Positions 22,098 to 32,170 of a stretch of 48,466 bases of DNA are shown one piece after another (within the stretch, counting starts at the first letter, position 1; the number at the start of each line of letters is the position of its first letter). A model generated the notes under the pieces. The model searched no databases. It had not been told where the DNA came from and saw only the letters and a program-made list of their open reading frames with translations. Source of the stretch: Clavulina sp. PMI_390. Lineage: Eukaryota; Basidiomycota; Agaricomycetes; Cantharellales; Hydnaceae. The DNA lies in assembly GCA_015039315.1 (NCBI GenBank), contig WIDE01000008.1:630655-679120 (forward strand), given 5' to 3'. A program made the translations under genes and the position numbers.

Positions 22098-22892
22098 CTT
22101 TCCGTCAGATCATAAAATCATTCAAAACAGGTGCTGTAATAACGTAGACGTACAGTCTGGTAAGATCGTGAAGCCAACTGAGAAGGCGGCCGTAGTGTGC
22201 GTAGAGTATTTGAGGAGTTGGAGAGAACACCTCAGCAATTGGGGTGAAAGGGGAAAACTGGTGGATACAGTAAGCCTTAAGAAAGTAACTGGAGTGAGGA
22301 AGCGATACATACATTTCCGACCCTTAGCAAGAAGCTGCGCTTGCCAGAACATTCTACCGGAACTTCGAGAGCGGGAAACCCGATTCAAAAAAGCATTCTC
22401 GTTTGTATGGTCATCCTCAGAAAATCCTCAGCGGAAGGCGTGAATGACAGAGCTGTGCACAACTCGGCTCTGCCTGAACGGATCTTCGCTTCCAGCATCA
22501 CGAGGGGCGCTTTTGCAATAAGCCGAATATAGGGTCGAAACCCTCCGAGTAATCGAATGGCATGAGATGTCAAATCTCAAGGCATCGCGGCCTGGGACGG
22601 ACGTTTGACACCGTGGACAGCCTTGCTACTTCCCAGTGGAGGGGTGATCATGAGTGATGTGCCTGGGTCACGTACCTTGCCAGGAGAAATGTCTCCGGTG
22701 GATCAGGTGGTCAAATGTCCACTTTGCTCGAAGAAATGCTCAGATCAGCATCATTCCAAGGCGTGATTATTCACAGCCATTTTTGTGTGTAGACCGTTGG
22801 ATATTTTCACGGCCCACGCTATAAGACCTCTGGAGGAGGCCAGAGAAACCCGCCATCAGATCCCCACACCTACCGAAGAGAATCCCCCAACC
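22098..22892. other. Divergent promoter region between SNTX-like gene and AIG1 copy 2
   Basis: About 0.8 kb between two divergent genes. The AIG1 side carries the conserved TATAAG block (22814-22846). I see no matching block on the SNTX-like side. No credible separate gene. Confidence 0.55.
22814..22846 (+). promoter_or_regulatory. Core promoter block of AIG1 copy 2 (TATAAG)
   Basis: CCACGCTATAAG begins a block of about 33 bp nearly the same as that before AIG1 copy 1. TATAAG spans 22820-22825, 73 bp before the ATG at 22893. Confidence 0.62.
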
Positions 22893-24772
22893 ATGTCTGG
22901 ACTCACCTCCACGAAGCCGTACGTTCTTTTGCCACATTACTCTATGCTCAACGTCTCATCCATTCTCTAGTGCTACCTCTGATCCCGTCACGGTTACTAC
23001 CCACGCCTTGGAAGCAGTTGGCGCAAACCCCGATGACCCTGTCAGCAAGCCCGAACTCAAGTTAGTGCTCACACGTTACGACACTTCTTTGTTTGTGTGT
23101 TGATGCAGGCATTTCTAGCACCGTAGAGGATCTTCGAAATGGCGAAATCAAGACCAGCAAAAACAAAGCACAGAGCCCTTACACGATCCTGCTTGTCGGC
23201 GAGACGGGTGTTGGCAAATCGGCGGTCCTCCAGTTCATCGCGAACGTCTTGTTAGGCAACCCCGTGTTCAGCTATGACCTCACCATTCTCAAGGAGTCCA
23301 ACGAGGAGGGCGGCTCGCAGGGCGGAAGTCAGACAAATGCAGCCCAGCTATATAAGCTGAAAAGCAAGAACGGCATTGAGGTGAGAGTACCTTCATTCGC
23401 TGCACTTGTTGGAAACTGATACTGGTATCCATCCTCATTCCCTAGGTTAACATCCTTGACACGCCCGGTCTTGCCGATACTCGTGGTCTCCAGCGAGACG
23501 AGATCCACAAGAAGAGCATTGCGACCCAAATCAAGGAAAATATCCCATCCGTTAACGCAGTTATCATCCTTGCCAACGGGACTGTGCCACGCATTACCGT
23601 GGGCACTGACTATGCGCTCAACACGCTCTCAGCACTCTTCCCAAAGACTCTCGCATCAAACATCGGCTTCCTCTTCACAAATGTCTCGAGCCCGCTTTCA
23701 TGGAACTTCTCGCTGGACACTTTGCCTTCAGTGCTCAAAAACGCACCCCTGTACCTGCTTGACAACCCTGTTGCGCTGCAGAAGAAGTACGAAAAGCTGA
23801 AGGGGCAGTCAGGCATCACAAACAAGGTGTTGAATGATATGAAAAAGGCGGTACGGGCGGGCGAGCAAGCGGCGCTGGAGATGCTGGTCGATGTTTTTGA
23901 CTGGCTCGACGGGCTTGTGCCGCAGGCGACGACCTCCATTCTCACTCTTTATGAAACGTCGCAGCAGATCGAGCATAAAATCTCGGACACCCTCTCTCAG
24001 ATAGAACAGGCGGAAACGAAGAGGCAGGCTGTGACCGAACTCATCCAAAAAATCCAAACAGGCGCAGGGGTATGTTTGACTACTTTTAGCTGATCATGTG
24101 GGGTGGCGATGCTGATCTTCTCGCGCCATTCATTCTACTTAGGCTATGGAAAACCACGCCAAATACGTTGAGTTAGTGAACAACATGGTGTGGAAGCAGC
24201 AAGAATCATCGAACCACAGTACGCTGTGCAACGTGACTGGTTGCTATTCCAACTGCCATGAGCAGTGCACTCTCAACTTCTCCCTTGATCCTTCCGGACT
24301 GAAGGAGTGCTGGGCAATGGAGGGCACTACATGTCGGCGCTGTAAGCACTCCATGTGGCAGCACTCGCATTACCGCGTGCTCTGGAAGCAGGTGGTTGAC
24401 ACCCAGGTGAGGGTGAATCAGAGCATGAAGGAAAAGTGGGAGAACGCCAAGACGGGTAAGGAACGTGACGAGGCAGCGCGTCAGAACATGGAAAAAACGA
24501 TCGGCGAGTTAGCGCAGTCGATTGAGCAGCACACGAATGAACTCGGGGACCTCACAAGCAGATATGCGGGCCTCTCGCTCTCCGGTAGTTTTTCGGCGCA
24601 GGTGGAGAAGGCAATTAGTCTGATGGCGCAGAGCATAAAGAGCATGGAGGAGAGTGGTGTCAGCTTGGAGCAGTTAGAAAAGGTCAAAGCAAGCTTGAAG
24701 GCGATGGAGGGAAAGTTGAAGTTGCTCAGGGCGGCGAATGAGAAGGCGGCGAAGTCTCACCGTAGTATATGA
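22893..24772 (+). CDS. AIG1-type GTPase, copy 2, with Cys-rich segment (543 aa)
   Basis: Five exons: 22893-22918, 22971-23060, 23119-23380, 23446-24069, 24143-24772, all in frame. G1 is GETGVGKS in exon 3; exon 4 opens with V-N-I-L-D-T-P-G (G3); L-F-T-N-V marks the likely G4 strand. After the G domain and a helical linker comes a cysteine-rich block with C363, C368, C372, C376, C390, C398 and C401 plus H373, H408 and H410, a pattern that could bind zinc. The C-terminus is a charged coiled coil. Members of the family oligomerise on membranes in a GTP-dependent way; the fungal substrate or partner is not known. It is divergent from the SNTX-like gene, and in mirror orientation to copy 1, with the same intron positions. 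Function in self/non-self or pathogen response is inference from family and context. Confidence 0.85.
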
Positions 24773-27300
24773 GCCTACCTTTCTCCTAAACTAGGTTTGA
24801 TATTCTCTCTCTGCACACTCCCCTTCAGTAGCGGCTTGATCCTATGCCAGAGGTTAGTACTGAATGACCATTTGTTACCTCGGTGAACATCAGGAGAGGC
24901 GATTCACGCCGTCGAGTGTGTGCGTAGGTGTCTAGAGTCTCGGCGTGCAGCGCAGATTACGATCTACCCCTGACTGACTGCAAGAAGTGCTGGGTCTATC
25001 ATCACTGGCCGCCCTCGACTAACTCCCTCCTCAACAAGCCAAGGATTTCTCACGGCTGGGGACCAATAGCAGTAAATAGAGATCGACATATATATAATCT
25101 CTACTGGAGTAGAGACTGGATCCGCCTTGGGGTAGGCCACGGTGGACGGCTAACTGAATCACTCGCGCAGCCCTGTAACCATTTGGCCCGGGTGACATAG
25201 CCTACAGTCTAGGCGTTTTGCTTTTTTGGGATCGCAGAGCCTTCAAGAAAAGCCAATCATCTCAACTGGAAGCTGGGCCAAAGCTGTATAATCTATTGGC
25301 CCCAGTCTTGTCGAATATGTTATTGCTATTTATTGTCGCTTTCGCCGATGGTTACACAACTCGAGTTGCTGGTAGCCTGCTCTCACTACAGCTCAGGCAC
25401 ACCAACGTCGTGTGACAGACTGGGCAGTACCCTCCGCTGAGTCGTGGACTCGATTCACTGCACTGCCGAATTGTCCCTCGGGGCCTTTGCTATTTCGTGC
25501 AAATCATTCGATTTATTCTATCCAAAAATTCCCTTCAATCCCCCCACAGACGAGCTTGGACTTTCGCCTATTGACGAAAACAATCTTTTGTGTAAGGGAA
25601 ATGAGTGCATTGACAATCCTGTGGCTAGGGTTCTCAGACGAAAGGTCCTTGGCTCGTAATCTTCCCACATGACGGATATTGAAAGGCTCCACTTTAGCTA
25701 TGACCACTTTAGTACAGTCATTGCGGGCGTCATATGCCCCCATCCCAGGTAGGTAAGGGATCAGTACTGAGATCAGGGCTACACAACAGACAAAGTGGAA
25801 TAGCAAGATCCGCCGAACTCTCCCAAGTCCGCTGCCGCGGTGCTCGAAGGGGTTCTGAACAACCTGGCGGTTGGAGCAGACGAGAAACATGGACGCTATT
25901 CATCAAATAAAATTCTTCTGTTGCTCACGAGGTGCAAATCAAGTGCAGTGTTTATAGGCAGAAGGCCCCCAAAAGTCTAGTCATCATGTTACATGAACGC
26001 CCAACGTGCGTCAGATTATGAATCCAACTATCACAGATATGTACACAGTAACCGACAAGAATGGAGATCACTGGTCAATCAAACTGTGTGATCACCAGAG
26101 CCAGACTGCCAATCGCTGGGTATTTGGTGGAAGATCAGGCCTTCGAGGATGATGCTGTTCTTACAGCCACAAGTGAGTTTTTGGAAAAATGCGGTGCTCA
26201 TATTCCTTTGTCGACTTGTCACTAGCGAACAACCCTCAGTGAATCAATACTGATCTCTGAACCTCGAATTGTTCCAGGGGCCGCAACAGTATAAAACAAT
26301 TGTCGTGGACGGTCGCCGGCGGTGATAATCCGTTCAATTAGTACAGTTTTTTTTTTGGATTTTACATGAAACAATTAGCCATGAAGCTGTAAGGCATCGG
26401 GCGTTGCACTGTGATACTGTTCATGGAGAAGATGCCACGTAGAATTAGACGGCAGTGCTTATCAACAGTGACAGATCACCGTCGTCGTTGAAGACCATGC
26501 ATACACATGCTGATCCAAGCGGAAGATAGGAACTGATCATATAGTGTTATAGGTGGTGGGTGAAGCGAGAAGTAGACTCAGACACAGGAGTTTGTCAACG
26601 GCTAGTGCGACCGCCGCTGAATACTAACAGCGAATGCGGCGCCAAGGTATGATAGCGGGCGTAGTTCTGGTTGGCGACAAGGGGGGAGTCTCTTGAGGGA
26701 GGCTGAGGAGTGTGACAGGAGGCTTCCTTGTGGCTAGTGTTGATCCCTCTTATTGGCAACGGCGAGCTAGTTTTGTTGGGCGGCAAAGATCGTCACGGAG
26801 GGAGGGGCAAGTGAGAGCGCTGATGGCTAAGAATAAGCATGATCTACTCTCAGGCCGATATTGTTCATTATACAGTTAGGGGAGGGTCGACGCCCCAGAT
26901 TGTAAGCTTCGCTATGTATTTGCCTCAACAACGTTCCGAATGGATATTCGCCAAAGAATTGCATGCGCTACGTTTTTGCATCGCTAGTGACGTGTGTGTC
27001 TTCATGATCGTCCATGCCTCGGTTAGCGAAGGTAGTCACATTCGCGCCCCAATGTTAGGGGGATGTGCCCAGAGCGTCACAGCTCGTGTCTATTAAACTT
27101 GCCGAGGCTGCAGACAGGTCGATGATGCTTCTTCGATACTGCAAACGTGTTTGTTAGCCGCTTGATGCAAAACGTATCTTCACGCTGCACGACTCGGCGA
27201 TCGGTGAAATTTCTCCAAGGGGTTGAGTCTAGAACAGTCATCGGACAGTTCTGTTCAAGCCCGCTGGTTGGGGCAGTTGCTGGAAGGAGGAGACAAGGGT
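24773..27300. other. Long intergenic region right of the AIG1 cluster
   Basis: 2.5 kb with no supported gene. It holds the right copy of a degenerate patch (25430-25670), a T-run at 26347-26356, and otherwise short, unremarkable open frames. A 125-codon minus-strand frame (25890-25513) with one hydrophobic stretch overlaps the patch; see rejected items. Confidence 0.5.
25430..25670. pseudogene. Degenerate gene remnant, right copy
   Basis: Related to 19110-19320. The plus-strand frame from 25444 reads through A-I-S-C-K-S-F and L-C-K-G-N-E-C-I-D-N-P to a stop at 25657-25659. A possible signal-peptide-like run M-L-L-L-F-I-V-A-F-A-D lies upstream (about 25318-25350) in a different frame. It may be a broken small secreted cysteine-containing protein gene. 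Evidence is limited to the two-copy similarity. Confidence 0.3.
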
Positions 27301-27302
27301 GG

Positions 27303-27354
27303 GAGTCAGTCACGAGGTCTTGACTCGGAGATCTCGATTTCTGACTCTTGACTC
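27303..27354 (+). promoter_or_regulatory. Cluster of four TGACTC sites upstream of CPA2
   Basis: TGACTC occurs at 27321-27326, 27342-27347 and 27349-27354, and in reverse (GAGTCA) at 27303-27308, all 290-340 bp before the CPA2 ATG. TGACTC is the core of the Gcn4/Cpc1 general amino-acid-control site, and arginine genes including CPA2 are classic targets. A CCTAGGC direct repeat follows at 27384-27403. Regulation is inferred. Confidence 0.55.
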
Positions 27355-27642
27355 GCGCAAAACAATTGTCACCGAAAAATCACCCTAGGCACGTTCCCTA
27401 GGCTTTTATGCCCTTTTGTCAACAGACTCGTGACGAGTAAGCCCCCTTGACGTTTGACTGCATGCTATTTACTCCAAAACACCATCTGACCGACGTTTGA
27501 CATTTTCTCGCCTTCTTTTTCTTCCTGTTTGGACGATTTTTTCTCTTTTTCTTTTTTGTTTAGCTACCTCTCCGACCAAGTCTACACCTCCCTGCCAGAG
27601 TTTACTCCCATCTTCCACAGGGGGTCATTCTGAGCTGCTGCC

Positions 27643-30600
27643 ATGCCGGCTCCTCTTCTCTCCGTTGTAGCCAGTAGTCCGCGAACAATTTTTTCGCGGT
27701 CGCTCGGCATCCGTAGCTTCCATGTATCTCGCGCGTCGGCGCGAGCCTTCCACCCCTCCCTCCATCGCCAAGCCGTCGCAGCCCCTGCAGTGGGCTCCTA
27801 CTTCCCTGAAGATGACGAGCACGTCATGAGTTCGCCCTCTGAGCTCGCTCGCCGCATCTCCGCAAAAGTGCTCCCAAAAATTCCTCGGCCGAAAGTCAGC
27901 AAAGTCCTCGTCGTCGGCTCGGGCGGTCTCTCCATCGGCCAAGCAGGTGAATTCGACTACAGTGGGTCGCAGGCCATGAAGGCCCTTCGCGAGGAGGGCG
28001 TCGAGGCCATCCTCATCAACCCCAACATCGCGACATGGCAGACGTCACACGAGCTCGCGTCCGAGGTCTACTTCCTCCCCATTACCGCAGATTACGTTGC
28101 CTATGTCCTCGAAAAAGAGCGCCCTGATGGTATTCTGCTCACGTTTGGCGGCCAGAGTGCCCTCAACGTCGGAATTCAGTTGGACAAGATGGGCATCTAT
28201 GACCGTCTTGGTGTTCAAGTTCTCGGCACACCCATCCGGACTTTGGAAGTCAGCGAGGACCGCGACCTCTTCGTCCAAGCTCTAAATGGTACGTGTCGTG
28301 CTTCGATCTCGTAATGACCCCATATTCGATTTTTGTTGCTAATTTTTTCTCCTTCGTTCCCGCCCCTGAATTACTCGATGTAGAAATCGACATCCCGGTG
28401 GCTCAGTCAACTGCTGTCTCTTCGGTCAATGCTGCACTCGCCGCCGCCGAAGTTATTGGTTATCCCGTCATTCAGCGGTCGGCCTTCACGCTCGGTGGTC
28501 TTGGTTCGGGCTTTGCCAACAACCCTGACGAATTGCGTGATCTTGCTGCCAAGGGTCTCTCGTTGAGTCCTCAGGTCTTGGTTGAGCGTAGCATGAAAGG
28601 ATGGAAAGAATTGGAATACGAGGTCGTCCGCGATGGTGCCGATGTATGTCTTTCCTACATCTTATTCCCCGACTGCTCATTCTAAATCCTCGTCCCTCCC
28701 TCCCAGAACACGATCATTTGCTGCAACATGGAGAACTTTGACCCCCTTGGAACCCACACTGGTGATTCGATCGTCGTCGCCCCGTCCCAGACTCTCCCCG
28801 ATGACGAGTACCACATGCTCCGAAGCGCCGCCATCAAGGTCATCCGTCATTTGGGTGTCGTTGGTGAATGCAACATCCAGTATGCCCTGAACCCAGACTC
28901 GAAGGAATACCGTGTCATCGAAGTCAACGCTCGTCTCAGTCGGTCTTCGTAAGTGTATATTCCTCGATACGCTTTTTGTTCGCACTCGACTGACGCTCTA
29001 CTTAGTGCTCTCGCCTCCAAGGCTACTGGTTACCCTCTTGCGTACACCGCTGCCAAACTCGCTCTCGGCTGGACTCTTCCTGAGCTTCCTAACGCTGTGA
29101 CCAAGTCCACCACTGCATGCTTCGAGCCTTCTCTCGACTACATCGTCACGAAGATCCCCAAGTGGGACCTTGCCAAGTTCTCTACGCACGTCAACCGTCA
29201 GGTGGGCTCAGCGATGAAGTCGGTTGGTGAAGTCATGGCTATTGGACGTACATTCGAGGAGAGTCTGCAGAAGGCTATTCGTCAGGTTGACCCTCGCTGG
29301 AAGGGCTTCGAGGCGTACACTGCTCCTGAGGACTTGGATGATCGTCTGAGGAACCCTACCGATATGCGTCTGTTCGATGTGGCCCATGCCATGTTCAACC
29401 ACAAGTACTCGGTCGACAAGGTTCATGAGATTACCAAGATTGACAAGGTATGTTTGAAATACTCACTCTGTCTGCATTCTGGGACCGGTGTCTGATACTT
29501 TGGTGGCATCCAGTGGTACTTGTACAAGATTGACAACATTGTCCAGACTCACTATGCCCTGAAGGCTGCTGGTTCTGTTGAGAACATCGACCACGACCTC
29601 ATGCTTCGCGCCAAGAAGATGGGCTTTGGTGACCCTCAGATTGCCGACCTCGTCGGTAGCGATGAGGCCACCGTTCGTGCGCACCGCAAGTCGCTCGGCA
29701 TCACTCCCTGGGTCAAGCGTATCGATACCCTCGCCGCCGAGTACCCAGCCCACACCAACTACTTGTACACGACGTACAACGCGCAGTCCCATGACGTCGA
29801 GTTTGACGAACACGGCACGATGGTTCTTGGCTCTGGTGTGTACCGTATTGGTTCCAGCGTGGAGTTTGATTGGTGTGCCGTCACTTGCGCGAGGAAGCTG
29901 CGAGACATGGGCAAGCGCACGATCATGATCAACTATAATCCCGAGACGGTGTCGACCGACTTTGACGAGGCTGATCGCTTGTACTTTGAGGAGCTCGGCT
30001 TCGAGCGTGTCATGGACATTTACGAGCTTGAGCAGGCTAGTGGAGCGATCGTGTCTGTGGGCGGTCAGCTCCCGCAGAACATTGCCCTGCGTCTGAAGAA
30101 CTCAGGGATCAATGTGCTGGGCACGGACCCCGAGATGATCGACTCTGCTGAGGACCGTCACAAGTTCTCGGCGATTCTGGACAAGATTGGCGTTGATCAG
30201 CCTGAGTGGACTGAGGCGACGAGCTTGGCTGACGCGAAGGCCTTCGCCTCAAAGGTTGGGTAAGTCGAATCGCTACAACTATTTTATTGGTTCACTGTAC
30301 TAACGCACTCTTCATCAGCTACCCCGTGCTCATCCGTCCCTCGTACGTTCTGTCTGGTGCTGCCATGAATGTGGTCCAAGAGGAGGCTGCTCTCGAATAT
30401 AACCTCTCTGCTGCCGCCAACGTCTCTCCTCTTCACCCCGTCGTCATCTCCAAGTTCATTGATGACGCTCAAGAGATCGATATCGATGCCGTCGCTCACA
30501 AGGGCCAGCTCATTGTCCATGCTGTCTCTGAGCATGTCGAGAACGCTGGTGTCCACTCTGGTGACGCGACGCTCGTCCTCCCTCCATACACCCTTCCCAA

Positions 30601-31625
30601 GGAGGATATGCCTCGCCTAAAGGAGATTGCGCAAAAGGTCGCTGCTGCATTCCAGATCTCTGGGCCATTCAACATGCAGGTTATCCGCAAGGAGCAGGAC
30701 AACGGCGAGCCGTCGATTCTCAAGGTCATCGAGTGCAACCTGCGTGCGTCGCGTTCGTACCCCTTCGTGTCCAAGGTGCTCGGCCACAACTTTATCGATA
30801 CTGCGACCGCTTCGATCATGGGCGAGAACGTCCCTGAGCCAATGGACCTCATGGAGCAGGACCGTAACTACTTTGCCATCAAGTCTTCGCAGTTCTCGTG
30901 GACTCGTCTCCCCGGTGCTGATCCCTTCCTGGGTGTTGGTATGTAGCGAACTTCTCCCCTCAGTTTCACAGAATCCTCAACCTAATCACTATCTTATTTG
31001 CTTAATAGAAATGGCTTCGACTGGTGAAGTTGCTTGCTTTGGCGAGAACATTTATGACGCGTTCTGGACCTCGCTCCTCAGTACCACTGGCTTCCGCAAG
31101 CCTCGCCCCGGCTCTGGTGTTCTCGTTGGCGGTGACATCACCAAGCCAGAGATGCGCACGATCGCCAAGGGCCTGACTGACCTCGGCTTCAAGCTGTTCT
31201 GCACGAGCCAGGAGGTCGAGGATTTCCTGAACGAGGACACGTACATTCGGTGCAAGAAGATCTTCTTCCCGAAGAAGGACAAGAGAAAGTTGCGCGAGGT
31301 GTTTGACGATTATGATATTCAGCTCGTGTTCAACATTGCCAAGGCGAGGGGTGCAGATGCGCTCGACGAGGACTACGTCGCTCGCAGGTCAGTCTTGTTT
31401 GCTCACTAACTCTAACCACTTGCTCATTCCCGCTAAACTATGGTTATCTCTTATAGGAACGCTGTCGACTTTGGCTTCCCGCTGCTGAACAACGCCCGCA
31501 CGGCGCAACTGTTCGTCGAGGCGATGGCACAGAAAATCCCCAAGGGGAGCTTGCGCCCTTACACCGAAGGCCGCATCCCGAGCGAGGTCCAGTCCTGGAG
31601 CGAGTTTGTTGGACACAAGGTCTAA
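27643..31625 (+). CDS. CPA2: Carbamoyl-phosphate synthase, arginine-specific large subunit, mitochondrial
   Basis: Eight exons: 27643-28288, 28384-28643, 28707-28948, 29006-29447, 29514-30259, 30319-30938, 31009-31387, 31457-31625; 3504 nt, 1167 aa. The enzyme makes carbamoyl phosphate from bicarbonate, glutamine-derived ammonia and two ATP for arginine synthesis, with a separate small glutaminase subunit (CPA1). The N-terminus is rich in Arg/Ser without acids, as in a mitochondrial targeting peptide. The first synthetase half starts near residue 85 ([20 protein letters not shown]), with ATP-grasp motifs G-G-L-G-S-G and [10 protein letters not shown]. The second half repeats the fold ([21 protein letters not shown]). 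A C-terminal MGS-like domain begins near G-S-G-V-L-V-G-G-D. No glutaminase, dihydroorotase or aspartate transcarbamylase is fused, which rules out the pyrimidine enzyme Ura2/CAD. Length matches yeast Cpa2 plus a targeting peptide. Confidence 0.97.
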
Positions 31626-32170
31626 ATCCTTGACCTTTTCTTATCATCATACCGAACATTGGTGGAATTCTCTACGTCCACGACATTATCTTTGTAGTAT
31701 AATATTTAGCACACCATATTTCTTTGTGCTGAGGAAATAAACGAATTGACGAAAGCTACTTCTTTTCAAGTTGCACAATCTGAGTCAAATGATCGCAAAG
31801 TATCACACGGAATGAGTAGCAGAATGAGCGTTTGCGCAAAAAGAACGCAAGCCCATGAGGAACAGAAGTCATCTAGTCATGCTGACTTTCTGCCTCTGCT
31901 GTTGAGATTGCTCTACTAGCTACTACTACTCGAATCACTACATCACCCAACATGTTTTGGGATGATGGGAAGACGAGGGGAATGTAATATACATGAGCAA
32001 GATTGAGAAACATTCATGAGATAATGCAGAGAGAATAATAACGAGATGAAAAGATAGCGCTCGACAAGTCGCCATCTGCAGTAATATTTTGAGAGCTCCA
32101 TAATGGCGAATTGCATGCAGGCATCTAGCTAAGGCTTGGATGCCAGCAAAAAGAGGTGCGACGACCAGGA
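31626..32170. other. Convergent intergenic region between CPA2 and the Nab2-like gene
   Basis: 545 bp between two stop codons, AT-richer than the genes and likely the two 3' UTRs. No gene seen. Confidence 0.65.

Noticed and set aside
22530..22550. GGGTCGAAACCC resembling a tRNA T-arm
   Set aside because: The loop is too short for a T-loop and no acceptor, D or anticodon arms fit around it.
25513..25890. 125-codon minus-strand frame with one hydrophobic segment (about residues 29-50)
   Set aside because: No recognisable family; its 3' part is antisense to a degenerate duplicated patch, so it may be fortuitous. RNA evidence would be needed.
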